Below are positions 26,477 through 37,500 of a DNA stretch of 64,000 nt, one piece after another. Positions within the stretch are counted from its first letter, which is position 1; every line of letters begins with the position of its first letter. Both the position numbers and the translations under genes were made by a program. The stretch is from Candidatus Nitrosotenuis uzonensis (GTDB lineage: Archaea; Thermoproteota; Nitrososphaeria; Nitrososphaerales; Nitrosopumilaceae), in NCBI RefSeq assembly GCF_000723185.1, contig NZ_CBTY010000011.1, positions 39,403-103,402 on the forward strand. Direction: 5' to 3'. The notes under the pieces are model-generated. The model worked only from the letters and a program-made list of their open reading frames with translations, was not told where the DNA came from and did no database searches.

Positions 26477-27575
26477 TTACTTTCTTCCTGCCAAACTGTA
26501 GCGGGTTGATTATATTGTTGCATTCTGGTATTGCAAAGCAAAGGTTCTCGCTTCTGAGCTTCTCGCATGATGGACACGCGTATTTGGTGCCACTTCCAAA
26601 GTTACCTGCAAGATGTTTTAGCTGGTATAGAGTTATTTTTTCGTTATAATCAGGTGCATTCTTGAATAGTGGGGCGATCTCTTCTATACTCTGACCCTTG
26701 TTAAGAAGATACGTTGCAAGCATGAACCTGCCTGAGTGGGGAAGGTTCTCTCCCTTGTTCATTATCTCCATTGCATGCTTTATGCAAGGCGGATATTCCG
26801 TTGTCTCGACTATCTGGACGTTGAACTTTTTTGCTAGTAACAAGAGCTGTTCTACTGGTTGTCTGAATGATTCGGCAACATCAGGTATGCTGGAAGAGCG
26901 GATCTTTGAGCTTATAAAATTGTCAAGCTCTTTTCTGATCAGCCTGACAGTCTCATGAGCGGTAAGAAACACGCTACCATTGTCTACCAGCCTGTTTACC
27001 AGTTTCCACTCTTGCTCGTGAAAATGTACTGCATGCTTTAGATAATCTGAGGCCGGAATTACAAAATAGTCGCTGTTTTTTGTGATATTCATAGAGAAAA
27101 GCTCACGGATTATTTTTATTGCAAGCTCGCTTGTCTTGTTTGCAGAATCGTTAAGATCTCGCTCAAGGAATCTTTCTGCTCGCCTTGCTTCCGCAAGAGA
27201 GAATCTTTTGATCAGGGTGTTCATTCCGCTTTGTTTGAGCAGAACGACTGCGATAAGAAATGAAAATACTTCCATGTCAAGGTTTTTTATGCTAAAATCT
27301 GAATTGAATATCTTCCCGTCTGCTGCCGTCTCGATTCTTCTTACGGCAAGGTCCACTATTGGCTGCAAATCCTCGTCCTTGGCAAACTGCTCCAGTGTAA
27401 AACCTTTCTCTCTAAGATAGTTACCAGCTTCAGTCAAAAACGGGTATCTGGCAATCTCTTCTCTTCCCAGTATTAGCACAGAGTTAATCACGTCGATTGC
27501 CATTAAAAATCTGAGGTCTTGCTGCCAGTTGCCTCCAAATGGGTGTCGGTTTAAATTATTCAAAAATATCTGCAA
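26469..27575 (-). CDS. priL: DNA primase large subunit PriL, about 368 aa
   Basis: The non-catalytic subunit that helps initiate primers. Four conserved cysteines for the iron-sulfur cluster are seen in 'YPPCIKHAM', 'KYACPSC', 'SENLCFA' and 'PECNNI'. An alpha-helical N-terminal domain covers roughly residues 1-220. The open frame runs to 27596 but would overlap the divergent nfo start, so TTG 27575 (or 27563) is preferred. It is immediately upstream of priS. Confidence 0.9.
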   Translation of the reverse strand: MQIFLNNLNRHPFGGNWQQDLRFLMAIDVINSVLILGREEIARYPFLTEAGNYLREKGFTLEQFAKDEDLQPIVDLAVRRIETAADGKIFNSDFSIKNLDMEVFSFLIAVVLLKQSGMNTLIKRFSLAEARRAERFLERDLNDSANKTSELAIKIIRELFSMNITKNSDYFVIPASDYLKHAVHFHEQEWKLVNRLVDNGSVFLTAHETVRLIRKELDNFISSKIRSSSIPDVAESFRQPVEQLLLLAKKFNVQIVETTEYPPCIKHAMEIMNKGENLPHSGRFMLATYLLNKGQSIEEIAPLFKNAPDYNEKITLYQLKHLAGNFGSGTKYACPSCEKLRSENLCFAIPECNNIINPLQFGRKKVNA

Positions 27576-27578
27576 GGT

Positions 27579-28418
27579 ATGCGCGTAGGCGTCCACGTTT
27601 CTATCTCAGGCTCAATTTCCGCTGCAGTTGATAACGCAATAGAAAGAGACTGCTCTGCGTTTCAGATTTTCACGCGCAGCCCACGTATGTGGACTGCAAA
27701 AGACATACCTGAGAAGGACGCCAAGGAGTTCAAGGAAAAACTTGCCTCAAGTAAGATCGACGTTGATGCCACCGTTGTGCATATGCCATATCTGCCGAAT
27801 CTGGCATCGCCCAATGCAGCAACTCATGCCAAATCGGTTCAGGTTCTGGTAAAGGAAGTCGAAAGATGCGGCAAGCTTGGGATTCCATACCTTGTAGCTC
27901 ATCTTGGCAGTCATATGGGAGAGGGGGAGCAGAAGGGGATAAAGCAACTTGCGGATGCCTTTACAAAGGCTGCAAGTGTGAAAAACGACGTAACAATACT
28001 GCTTGAGAATACCGCAGGACAGAAAAACTCTGTTGGCTCTGACTTTGATCAGTGGGGTGAAATACTCTCCCAGATAAAACCAAAGAACAGGTTCGGTGTC
28101 TGCTTTGATACCTGCCATGCGTTTGCATACGGATATGATTTGAGGACGGAAAAAGATGTTGCAGAGACATTCAAAAAATTTGATACCAGTGTGGGATTTG
28201 ATAATTTGAAGATACTCCACCTCAATGACTCAAAGGGCGAGCTTGGCTCAAATCTTGACAGGCACGAGCACATAGGACTTGGAAAGATAGGTGAGAAAGG
28301 CATGGCTGCAGTCATAAAGCTGGCTAACAAGAGAAACATTCCCATTATACTTGAGACTCCCATAGACAATACGCGAGATGATTTTGGTAATTTAAAGAAA
28401 GTAAAGGAGCTCGCATAG
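27579..28418 (+). CDS. nfo: Endonuclease IV (AP endonuclease), 279 aa
   Basis: Cleaves 5' of abasic sites in base-excision repair. TIM-barrel signatures are 'GVHVSISGSI' at the N-terminus, 'YLVAHLGSHMG', 'ILLENTAGQ', 'GVCFDTCHAFAYGYD' and 'LHLNDSKG' with 'DRHEHIGLG', which supply the His, Glu and Asp ligands of the three-zinc site. It is full length. It is divergent from priL with only a few bases between start codons, so the promoters overlap the coding starts. Confidence 0.95.
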   Translation: MRVGVHVSISGSISAAVDNAIERDCSAFQIFTRSPRMWTAKDIPEKDAKEFKEKLASSKIDVDATVVHMPYLPNLASPNAATHAKSVQVLVKEVERCGKLGIPYLVAHLGSHMGEGEQKGIKQLADAFTKAASVKNDVTILLENTAGQKNSVGSDFDQWGEILSQIKPKNRFGVCFDTCHAFAYGYDLRTEKDVAETFKKFDTSVGFDNLKILHLNDSKGELGSNLDRHEHIGLGKIGEKGMAAVIKLANKRNIPIILETPIDNTRDDFGNLKKVKELA

Positions 28419-28454
28419 CTTGAAATTTATTTTTCTATACATGGTGAGACAGCA

Positions 28455-29912
28455 TTGAACTATGAAGAGGTAATGAAGCTTGCACTGGAGCGAGGATTTT
28501 ACTTTCCAAGCTGCGAGATCTATTCTGATGCACAGGCAGGATTCTGGGAGTATGGTCCGTCCGGCGTGAGTATGAAGACAAAATTCATCGAGTTGTGGAG
28601 GCGTGAGCTTGTAAGGCGTGATGCCATGCTGGAAATTGACGGCTCGCAGATAATGTCAAAGTCTGTCTTTGAGGCATCTGGTCATCTGGCAAGCTTTGCT
28701 GACCCGATAATAAAATGTAAAGTTTGCGGCCTTAACTTTAGAGCTGATAAGCTGATATTTGATATTACAAAAACAGAGATTCCAGAATCTGCCGATCTAG
28801 CAGATTTTGATAGGGCAGTCTCTGAGAAGAATATCCGATGTCCAAAATGCAAAGGCGAATTTGAAAAGGCGCGCAAATTCAACATGATGTTCAAGGTGGA
28901 AATAGGTCCAGAGGCAGAAGCTGCATATCTGAGGCCGGAGACGTGTCAGTCGATCTTTGTTGATTTTCCAAGGCTGTTCAAGACCATGAGGGGCAAGCTG
29001 CCCCTTGGAATTGCCCAAATAGGAAAAAGCTTTAGAAATGAGATCTCGCCTCGTCAGAGTCTGTTAAGGCTGCGAGAGTTTTATCAGGCAGAAATTGAGG
29101 TCTTTTGCAATCCGAACAAACTAGACAAACTTGAGAGATTTTCCGAGATAGAAAACACCACAATCAGAGTATGGATTGATGATGAGCTAAAAGCGATGAG
29201 CTGCAAACAGGCTGTAGACAGTGGTGTTCTGCCAAACAAGTTTGTAGCATATTATCTTGGGCTTTTAACAGAGTTTTATGAAAAGACAGGCATCGATATG
29301 ACAAAAAGTAGATTCAGAAAGCTTGGCGAAAAAGAAAAGGCATTCTATGCTACTGTGGCATTTGATTTTGAAGTGCAGACTACGATAGGCTGGCTTGAGC
29401 TGGTGGCGTGTAACTATAGATCCGATTATGATCTGACCAGTCATGCAAACAAGAGTAGGGAAAAATTTGAGGTCTTAGATGATGAGCAAAAGGTTCTTCC
29501 TCATGTATTTGAGATATCCATGGGCATAGACAGAAGTCTGTATACAATATTGGAGCATAGTCTACGTGATGAGAAGGAAAATGAAAGAATTGTGCTTTCG
29601 ATAAAGCCATATCTTGCACCCGTACATGTTGGAGTATTATCCTTGGTCAAAAAGGACGGCCTCAAGGAGAAAACCGATGAGATTTACATGAAGATAAAGC
29701 GAAGATATGATGCCTTTTTGGATCATTCCGGCGCAATTGGGCGAAGATACAGAAGGCTTGATGAGATAGGTGCTCCGTTTGCAATTACAATAGACCACCA
29801 GACACTGCAGGATGATACCGTCACACTGAGAAAACGCGATTCAATGCAGCAAGATCGGATAAAAATACAGGATCTTGATACTGTGCTATTAAAAGAGACT
29901 GCCTTTCCTTAG
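28455..29912 (+). CDS. glyS: Glycyl-tRNA synthetase, archaeal/eukaryotic alpha2 type, 485 aa
   Basis: A class II synthetase charging tRNA-Gly. Motif 2 is 'IGKSFRNEISPRQ' and motif 3 lies near 'EISMGIDRSLYTIL'; the N-terminal 'SCEIYSDAQAGFWEYGPSG' is typical. A zinc-ribbon-like insert has 'CKVCGLNF' and 'CPKCKGEF'. The C-terminal anticodon-binding domain begins near residue 385. The start is TTG at 28455. The stop overlaps the convergent giant secreted-protein gene by 4 nt. Its cognate tRNA-Gly(CCC) is 8 kb upstream. Confidence 0.95.
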   Translation: MNYEEVMKLALERGFYFPSCEIYSDAQAGFWEYGPSGVSMKTKFIELWRRELVRRDAMLEIDGSQIMSKSVFEASGHLASFADPIIKCKVCGLNFRADKLIFDITKTEIPESADLADFDRAVSEKNIRCPKCKGEFEKARKFNMMFKVEIGPEAEAAYLRPETCQSIFVDFPRLFKTMRGKLPLGIAQIGKSFRNEISPRQSLLRLREFYQAEIEVFCNPNKLDKLERFSEIENTTIRVWIDDELKAMSCKQAVDSGVLPNKFVAYYLGLLTEFYEKTGIDMTKSRFRKLGEKEKAFYATVAFDFEVQTTIGWLELVACNYRSDYDLTSHANKSREKFEVLDDEQKVLPHVFEISMGIDRSLYTILEHSLRDEKENERIVLSIKPYLAPVHVGVLSLVKKDGLKEKTDEIYMKIKRRYDAFLDHSGAIGRRYRRLDEIGAPFAITIDHQTLQDDTVTLRKRDSMQQDRIKIQDLDTVLLKETAFP

Positions 29913-32900
29913 CTTATTCCAAACGATGTGTCGATTCTAAAGTTAGAGTCTACTGTCTGGCGCTCTGCAAAGAATATGTCTATTTGATAATCCTTGCCAG
30001 TAACCAATCCCATTGATTTGAGCTGGTTCGAAGTCACAGTAGCTGAGCTTTTTGGGTGTACACCGCCAAGATCGATTACAAGCTTTTTGTCTATGAACAC
30101 CCACACATCATCATCTCCAGTAAACTTGAACATCTGACCATCTGAGAACCTGAATGTGGAGTGAAGCTCTAGTGTAAAATGATAGTTGTGAGTCCGCCCC
30201 TCGTTTCCGAACAATTCCCCATCAATTGGGAAAAAGCCGGAACTACCAGAATCGAAGGTGTAAATGCTAGGATCAGATGATTGTGTTAGTGTGAGTGTGA
30301 AAGGTTTTGCAGAATTAACCTTTGATACGTCGTTGTACCATTGCTCAAAGTTCTTTTTTCCGTTGGTAGATATTGTATCTTTATTGAAGGCTGGCTTGCC
30401 GTCAGAGCCTAGAGTAGTTTTTACTATTCCGGGCTCTACTGCGTTGCATATTCCACCAGCGCATCCCTGCTCCATATCAGGGTGAGCGGCCTTAAAGTCG
30501 CGAATTGTTCCAGTTAGCGTAACCGTGGTTGGGGCAGGTCCGGGTGGAATTATAACAGTATTGGGATCTCCTCTTTCACAGTTAAGTATGGTATTATTGC
30601 CGCTATGACCCCTGCATTCATCGATTCCGTTGCCTCCGTCAATTAGGTCATCGCCGTTGTTGCCAAAGATTTTATCATTGCCATCTTCTCCGTACATAAA
30701 GTCGTCGTCGTTGTTTCCGTATAGCTCATCATCTCCAGCTCCGCCATAAATCGTATCGATTCCGTTGTTGCCATTTATTCTATCGTTGCCATCGCCTCCA
30801 TAAATGCAGTCATTGCCGTTGAGTCCTTCTATTTTGTCATCGCCTCCAAGGCCGAATATGAGATCGTTTCCTTGCGTTCCACGTATGTTCTCACCCCTGT
30901 TCGTACCATGGATCACCTTATCATATGCTGACTCTGGGAGGCCACAGAATAATGGCGTTGGAGATTCAGACTTTATTGTAACCACTGCAGTGTCTGTAAG
31001 TCCGGCTCCGTTGGATGCCTCATATGTAAGATAATCAATTCCAACAAAGCCGGTATTTGGAGTGTATGTTATTGTTGTACCTGAAATTGTTGCAACGCCG
31101 TTAGAAGGCTGCCTCACTATTTGTATGGAGGAGGCTGATACATCGTTTGCAAGCACGTTAATTGTTACTGGGATTGCTGTGGTTGATGCCAAGTCATCTA
31201 CTGCATCTACTACCTTACATTGCTGTGCTGGGACTGGTATGAATTCGATGTTGGTTGAAATTCCCAGATTAGACTGGACTGTATGTCTTTCTGCAAAGAA
31301 CAGTGCAAAATCGTATGTCTGGCCAGCGGTCAGTCCTAATGTATCCAGATTTATTGTTCCGGTTCTTGGTGGTTGGACCCCGCCCTGATCAAGTGCTAGT
31401 TTACCATCTATGAATATCCAGATATCATCATCTCCTGTTATGGTTATTGTCTGACCTGGCTGGTAGACAAATTGTGCATATATTTGGTATGTAAAGTGGT
31501 AGTTGTGCGGATTTCCTTCATTTCCGAAAAGCTGACCGTCAATCGGGAAAAATGAATTATTACTGTATACAAACTTGCTTGGATCTGCCTCGGATGGAAC
31601 CAGAGTGATATCATATGCGGTGCAGTCATTGACTGTGCTTACGTGGTTGTACCACTGGTTAAAATTGACAATTCCTGTGGTGGTTATTGTAGCTGGGTTG
31701 CCGTTGTAGATTGGCTCACTGTCAGCTCCGATGAGATTTTTTACTATTCCATCATCATCAGAAATCACATATTCGAAATCCGGATGTGATTTCTTAAAGT
31801 CTCTAATTATTCCAGATAATGTGACCTCAGTTGGTGCAGGTTTTACAAAAGTAGTCACTGTTGATACATTATTGCTAGGGTTTTCATCAGTTGTTTGTGG
31901 TGTTCCAATAAACACTTCTGCACTGTTTGTGTGGTCTCCTGTTGCGGTGCGCTCAATTGATACTCTGATCGATTTTGTTTGTGTGGAAGCCGGTCCCATA
32001 TCACCATAGCTACAAACTACGAGTCCTCCTGCATCAAGCTGACAATCCGGATCCGATAAATGATCAATAGTGTTATCAAGGAATACAAAATCATCAGGAA
32101 GCTCATCTTGTACAAATACGCCGACAGCTGTTGCTGGACCCATGTTAGTTACTGTAAGGTTGTATGTCATGATGCTTCCTGCTACAACCGTTGCAGAGCC
32201 GGTTTTTGTTAGCGATATGTCTGTTTCCGATATTACATCAATTGGATCGGAGGTAGCGTTGTTGTTAGATGGGTCAGAGTCGGAGGAGGTCGTAGTGACG
32301 CTTGCGGTGTTTGTTATTGTTCCTAACGCATTAGAATTTACTGTACCATTAATAGTTACTACATGCACCCCAGCAGGCGGTATCGAGTCGGGTATAACGC
32401 AGGTTATTTTGTGAGTTTGAGAATCATAGGTACATTCCGGAGAAGAGCCAAGTATGCTAAATGTAACTTCAACTGGGAGATTATCGGTTATTATTACGTT
32501 ATCGGCATCAGATATTCCATTATTAGTAACTGTGATTTCGTATTGTATAGAATCTTGTCCTGCAGTTACCACGGTAACATCAGATTGTTTTTCTAACAAA
32601 AGATCAGATTCTTTTATCACTGTAGTTGATGTACTGTCTGTTTGTGTTGTTGCACAATTATCGCATGTAACGCTCATGGTATTTGTAAATGGATTTTGTG
32701 CATTAGCACCAACTGTCACGGTATATTTTATTTGAATAGAATTGTTGTTGTTAATTGTATATGGACCGCAGATTAGCTTGGCTGAAGTATCAGGGTTGTG
32801 TTCAACCTGACAAACATTTGGCGCCGGCTGGGACGTTATCTGTACGTCAACAGTTCCAATTGGCAACATATCGGTTATGGTTACGCCATGAGCGTTCGAA

Positions 32901-34411
32901 GTTCCTACCGCAGAGTTGTCTAGTATAATTGTGTAATCAATTGAACCATCTCCGGCAACAACAGAACTGGGAGTTGATGTTTTAGAGATGGTAGAAAATA
33001 CGATTGCAGGATTGATGTCTACTTTGACGGAATGGGTTGCAAATGTATCTGCGTTGCTGACAGTCGCAGTATTTACGGCCTCACCACTGGCTCCAGGTCT
33101 TACCTGTCCTTCAAGCTCAACTATGATGTAATCGCCAGCATCAAGTGTGCCAAATCCTGTGCAGTCAACACGGAATTGATCACCGACTCTGACACACGTA
33201 CCAGCGGCAGTAGATGTTCCTGCACTCACATCAAACACAGTAGAAGTATATGATAGATTGCCATCTACCAGAACGGATTCGATTTGGGCATTTCCTGTCT
33301 TTGGAAAGTCGTCACGAATTGTTATTCCAGATGTCGGTTCGTTACCGCTATTGGTTGCTGTAATTGTGTAAAGTACTCCGTCTCCAGGCAATACCGATGT
33401 TACATTCGCGGTTTTTATGATTGTAAATAAGGCATCCGGTGGAGATGTAGTCAAAGTCATTATTGCAAGGCCTGAGGGAAGCTCCAAGAATCCAGACGAT
33501 ACATCCACAGGAGAAGGAGATACACTAGATAAATCTAGTCTGTATATTTTGCCCACGTCAACATCGGTGTTTGTTGGTTGGTCACTTACGTAGAGATCAC
33601 TGCCTATAGGATCAACCACTAGAGCGTATGGAAGTGATAGCTTGCCTGAAGAGTTGTCTGAAAATTCTGAAGTAGTATCTGATACGGTATCAATTTTGAG
33701 GACACCCGGGCCAAAACCGAACGTGCCTGCTACATATACATTAGTGCCATGAACTGCAATTCCCCATGAATTGACAAGTGATACTCCTAATGCACCCTCG
33801 TATACTAGTACTGCAGTATAGTCAGGCGATGGTGAGCTTGACAGATCTATCAGATATATTTCGCCGTCTGCCGCACCTGCATCAAATATGTATAGTTTGT
33901 TATCAGTAATGGTCATGTCACGTATTTCAGAAAACTCGTGATCGATTGGTACAAGCGTTGGTGTTGCTGGTAGCGTACCAGAAGGGTCTACGCTGTAAAT
34001 TAGATTATCAGAGTCTGCTACATAGAGAATGCCATTGCCATCTACCGCAATACCTACAAGAAATTCAAATTCATCACTGGTTACGCTTATTACGTTACTG
34101 GCCGGCGGTGCTGGATCTGGCTGTCCTGCTGTATCAAGATTAATTTTAGAAATTCTTGTAGAGTCTGCTACATATACAGAGCCTCCAAATGCTGCTATTC
34201 GTTCTGCAAACTTGATAGTGCCAGTATTATCTATTGGGGCTGTGTGTCCAGTATTCGGATTTACAAGATATGTCATGCCAGTGCCAAATCCACCGCCTGA
34301 TGAATCAATAACAACCACGCGCAAGTCTGAGGATGGAATTGCCAAAGCTTGATGAGCACCAAAAATTGTCGCTACAAGTCCAAAAATCAGCAGAATTGAC
34401 GCATTTCTCAT
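29909..34411 (-). CDS. Giant secreted adhesin-like protein: beta-propeller, four DUF11, two fibro-slime domains, RTX repeats; 1500 aa
   Basis: A signal peptide (MRNASILLIFGLVATIFG...) leads a modular extracellular protein. Residues ~28-320 are NHL/SMP-30-like propeller repeats ('GIAVDGNGILYVADSDN'). Residues ~324-855 are four DUF11-type Ig-like repeats ('YTITATNSGNEPTSG', 'YEITVTNNGISDADN' and so on). A fibro-slime (PA14-related) domain is at ~860-1064 ('ITGDDDIWIFIDGKLAL'), then a cadherin-like 'VLANDV' module at ~1067-1147. About eight RTX nonapeptides (GGDGND type, ~1160-1284) follow, then a second fibro-slime domain (~1294-1500; 'FTGDDDVWVFIDKKLVI'). No C-terminal anchor is seen. Calcium-dependent folding outside the cell and a carbohydrate- or surface-binding role are inferred from the modules. 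Confidence 0.88.
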   Translation of the reverse strand: MRNASILLIFGLVATIFGAHQALAIPSSDLRVVVIDSSGGGFGTGMTYLVNPNTGHTAPIDNTGTIKFAERIAAFGGSVYVADSTRISKINLDTAGQPDPAPPASNVISVTSDEFEFLVGIAVDGNGILYVADSDNLIYSVDPSGTLPATPTLVPIDHEFSEIRDMTITDNKLYIFDAGAADGEIYLIDLSSSPSPDYTAVLVYEGALGVSLVNSWGIAVHGTNVYVAGTFGFGPGVLKIDTVSDTTSEFSDNSSGKLSLPYALVVDPIGSDLYVSDQPTNTDVDVGKIYRLDLSSVSPSPVDVSSGFLELPSGLAIMTLTTSPPDALFTIIKTANVTSVLPGDGVLYTITATNSGNEPTSGITIRDDFPKTGNAQIESVLVDGNLSYTSTVFDVSAGTSTAAGTCVRVGDQFRVDCTGFGTLDAGDYIIVELEGQVRPGASGEAVNTATVSNADTFATHSVKVDINPAIVFSTISKTSTPSSVVAGDGSIDYTIILDNSAVGTSNAHGVTITDMLPIGTVDVQITSQPAPNVCQVEHNPDTSAKLICGPYTINNNNSIQIKYTVTVGANAQNPFTNTMSVTCDNCATTQTDSTSTTVIKESDLLLEKQSDVTVVTAGQDSIQYEITVTNNGISDADNVIITDNLPVEVTFSILGSSPECTYDSQTHKITCVIPDSIPPAGVHVVTINGTVNSNALGTITNTASVTTTSSDSDPSNNNATSDPIDVISETDISLTKTGSATVVAGSIMTYNLTVTNMGPATAVGVFVQDELPDDFVFLDNTIDHLSDPDCQLDAGGLVVCSYGDMGPASTQTKSIRVSIERTATGDHTNSAEVFIGTPQTTDENPSNNVSTVTTFVKPAPTEVTLSGIIRDFKKSHPDFEYVISDDDGIVKNLIGADSEPIYNGNPATITTTGIVNFNQWYNHVSTVNDCTAYDITLVPSEADPSKFVYSNNSFFPIDGQLFGNEGNPHNYHFTYQIYAQFVYQPGQTITITGDDDIWIFIDGKLALDQGGVQPPRTGTINLDTLGLTAGQTYDFALFFAERHTVQSNLGISTNIEFIPVPAQQCKVVDAVDDLASTTAIPVTINVLANDVSASSIQIVRQPSNGVATISGTTITYTPNTGFVGIDYLTYEASNGAGLTDTAVVTIKSESPTPLFCGLPESAYDKVIHGTNRGENIRGTQGNDLIFGLGGDDKIEGLNGNDCIYGGDGNDRINGNNGIDTIYGGAGDDELYGNNDDDFMYGEDGNDKIFGNNGDDLIDGGNGIDECRGHSGNNTILNCERGDPNTVIIPPGPAPTTVTLTGTIRDFKAAHPDMEQGCAGGICNAVEPGIVKTTLGSDGKPAFNKDTISTNGKKNFEQWYNDVSKVNSAKPFTLTLTQSSDPSIYTFDSGSSGFFPIDGELFGNEGRTHNYHFTLELHSTFRFSDGQMFKFTGDDDVWVFIDKKLVIDLGGVHPKSSATVTSNQLKSMGLVTGKDYQIDIFFAERQTVDSNFRIDTSFGIS

Positions 34412-34578
34412 CAGGTATCACCTGTGGTTTTTGTTATTTAATGTAAGCATAGACATACCAGTTTTGGAAATGCCATAGCCTTGTTCCAGCCTCATTGAAG
34501 ACTCTGTTTTCCCATTTTATTTATGAAAAGTGGAACTTTTGGCAAAAATCAGGTTCCATAGTGGCAAAATGGTGCGAT
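34412..34578. promoter_or_regulatory. Region between the giant genes: ribosome site and possible promoter
   Basis: On the minus strand AGGTGAT (complement of 34417-34423) lies 5 nt before the 1500-aa protein's ATG, a strong Shine-Dalgarno match. CATTAAATAAC (complement of 34434-34444) could be its TATA box. An inverted repeat TGGAAC/GTTCCA (34531-34536/34553-34558) just after the upstream giant gene's stop may be an RNA 3'-end hairpin. No coding frame is supported here. Confidence 0.4.
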
Positions 34579-37500
34579 CTATTCTGATGTCATAGTAAGG
34601 AGTTTTGTGTATGTTGCTCTGTATTTTGCCTTTACCTGTATATCCTCCGTTGCGTGTGCCTCTGGTACTAGTCCTCCATCTGATTCAAGCGTGATACTCC
34701 AGTTGCCAACTATTGGGTCAATTGATGTGATTGAGAATCTCTCAAGTGGATTGTCCTGACCAGAGTATCTTATTCTGTAGACTTGTCCCTCAAGCTCAAC
34801 GCTCACAGAATTGCCTCTGTTTCCTGCGGTGGATCCGTTGACCATGCAGGAATCTGATTGACCTATGACGCATGTACCATCGGGTGATACTACCCTATAA
34901 TGTAATGATGGATTGACATCAGATGAGTATAGCAAACCCACTCTTGCAACCATCTCACCTGCTGCCACCACAGAGTTTACCAGTACTGGTTCTGATATGG
35001 AATATGTTCTTGTCTCTTGGAATGTTCTTAGTGTTGCTTGGGCGGTTTCGATTGTCATATCATACAGGTTAATTTGGGCTTTAACCGAATATTCTGATTC
35101 TGCTTGTGTGTTAGGTACCTTCCATTCTAGATTAACTACGGATTGTCCGTTGTTGAAGAGTTGCTCTGGTGAAGTGTAGACAATCTTGCCATCGATTACC
35201 AAAGACACTGAGCCGAACAATGGCTTTTCACTCTTGTTGAATATGTATGCTGTAGGCTTGTAGGTGGTTCCCTGTGCCTTGCTTGGGGTTGTATCAAGCT
35301 CTATTCTTGCATCAAGGTCATATGTAGGCTTGACACCAAGGAAGTATCTGTCCGAGGTCTGTATCTTTTGTTCCTCGTTTATTACATGAATCCAGTATAT
35401 GATGGCTGGGGCCTGCAGGAATGAAGACGGTATTTCAGCTGATGCAATGTATGTATTTGTGATGTTTTGTAGAGGTACCACGTTCATTCTTACTGCTGCA
35501 TAGTCAGTATAGTTGTCTCCTGCGGTGATAACCCTTAGCTCTGCCCTTTGGATTGTTGTGGGGCTATCAAGTATTGAGCTGAATTTGATCTTGGCATCAT
35601 GTTCCACATACTGGTTTACTTCGTATGCACTGACGGGCTTGCTGCCGCCTACTTGGAACTTGATGTCAAATATGTTCGGTCTGCCTGCCTCTACAGTTGG
35701 CTCTGAGATCATCTCCTTGTCAAGGTCTCTCATCGGATTAACAATGATGGTTTCTCTGCATTGGTAGATGTTTGCCAGATATGAGGCCGATACTGCGGTC
35801 CTTCCTTCTGCCTGCTCTGCTGTGACTATGAAGAAGTTCAGATTCGGGTCAAGTGGCGCTTCATAGACATACCTGCTTATCTGCAATATCTTGTTGGCCT
35901 CAAGATATGGCTGCTCTCTTGCAAGTGTTGCAGTGTAGACTTCTTTTTGTGGTGTTCTTATCTTTACGGCTGGCGCTGGCGCTTCTGTTCCGTGTACTCC
36001 TATAATTATTCTTGCCATGTTGGTATCACAGACATCGTATGTGATTTGGTATATGATGATAGGCTGGATCAGCCTTCCTCCAAATCCTTGTCCGGTGGTT
36101 CCAGCCGTTCCAACAGCACCTCCACCACCGGAGCTTCCACCACCGCTGCCAGTGCTTCCGCCTGGAGTGCCTGGTGAGCCTCCAGGACCACTTGGGCCGG
36201 TGGTTCCACTTGATGGTGCAGATAGACTGAATCTGCTAAAGTGATCTACGGTCAGGTCGAGCTCACATGTGTTTGTGTTGATTGATACTGCATTACCTAC
36301 TTGGATTCCCTGCGTCTTCCATGTATTGGATGTAGTATCGAACATGTATCCTGTCAACACTGGACATCCATTAGCATCAGATGCAAGTGAGCTAGATTTT
36401 GCCACTTGTACTTTGAGTACTGGCTTTGTTTTGTGGTTGGCTGTCTGCGACCAGTCGTATCCTATTCCATCTTCTGCATGACGATATTTTACCTCAACAA
36501 ACAGCCTGACATTGTTAGATATTCCGTTTGTTCCTACTGCGGACGGTACTGTTGGAGCACTCTCTATTACTAACCAGTCACCAGGCGCTGCAGTTGGGAT
36601 TACGCCATCTTTTGATTGTACGCTGAGCTGTTTGAGTCCTCCCCATGAAGGCATAAGATCTGTTTCCACGGGTAAGATCATTGTCTGTCCTGGAATTATT
36701 TTGTTCATGGGTGGTGTCATGACAAACTGTGGGGATGTTCCAGACGGAGCTGTAACTATGCTCGGGATAACAGAAGTTATCTCTGGAGATTCTGGGACCG
36801 AGTAATTCTGTATTCCTATTGTATTTTGTATGGTCTTGCCTGAAGATAGTGATGAAAATGATATGCTCAGCTTTACGGATGCTTGTTTTGTTATTGCACT
36901 GTTAAGCAATGTTGTGGCATCTTTTCCTACGGATATTATTGGTGGTAGATCTTGCACTTTGTCAATTACATGTGTAGATGTTCCGTTCACGATGGTTGCA
37001 GAATAGGTACTGGTCCATTTGTCATAGACAGTACTATTCAGTGATGGTGCCGTAGTGATCACAGTTGGTGCAATTGTTGATAGAGGAGTGGATTGTGGAG
37101 ACACTCTGAACACTGCAGTTCCGTTTATCTGGGTTCTGTGTACTTCATGTATGGTACTATTGCCCAATACGTTGTATGTGGACGGAATTACGGTCATGGT
37201 AAAGTTGTATGTACCAAATGGAACAAGATCAAATGTGACTCGTCCTGGAATGCTGTCGTTGTCATTTGATACGTTATCTACTATTAGTAACGGTGTATTT
37301 CCTCCTGTTGGGTTTGGATAGACAGTATAGGATGCACCCGGAACTAGATTATTAGATAGATCTCGTGCTTCTATCTTTGCTCCTCCCTTGAATAAGATGG
37401 TATCACTCATACCCAATCTTTCACGTAATGATTTTGTCAGAACTGCAAGTTGCTGCTGATCGTCAGGCACATCAAATACACCTAATCGTTCGCTGAGTAA

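Noticed and set aside
29909-34411. RTX repeats as evidence of a haemolysin-type toxin
   Set aside because: No pore-forming or acylated domain is visible, and the partners are adhesion-type modules; RTX here most likely only binds calcium.
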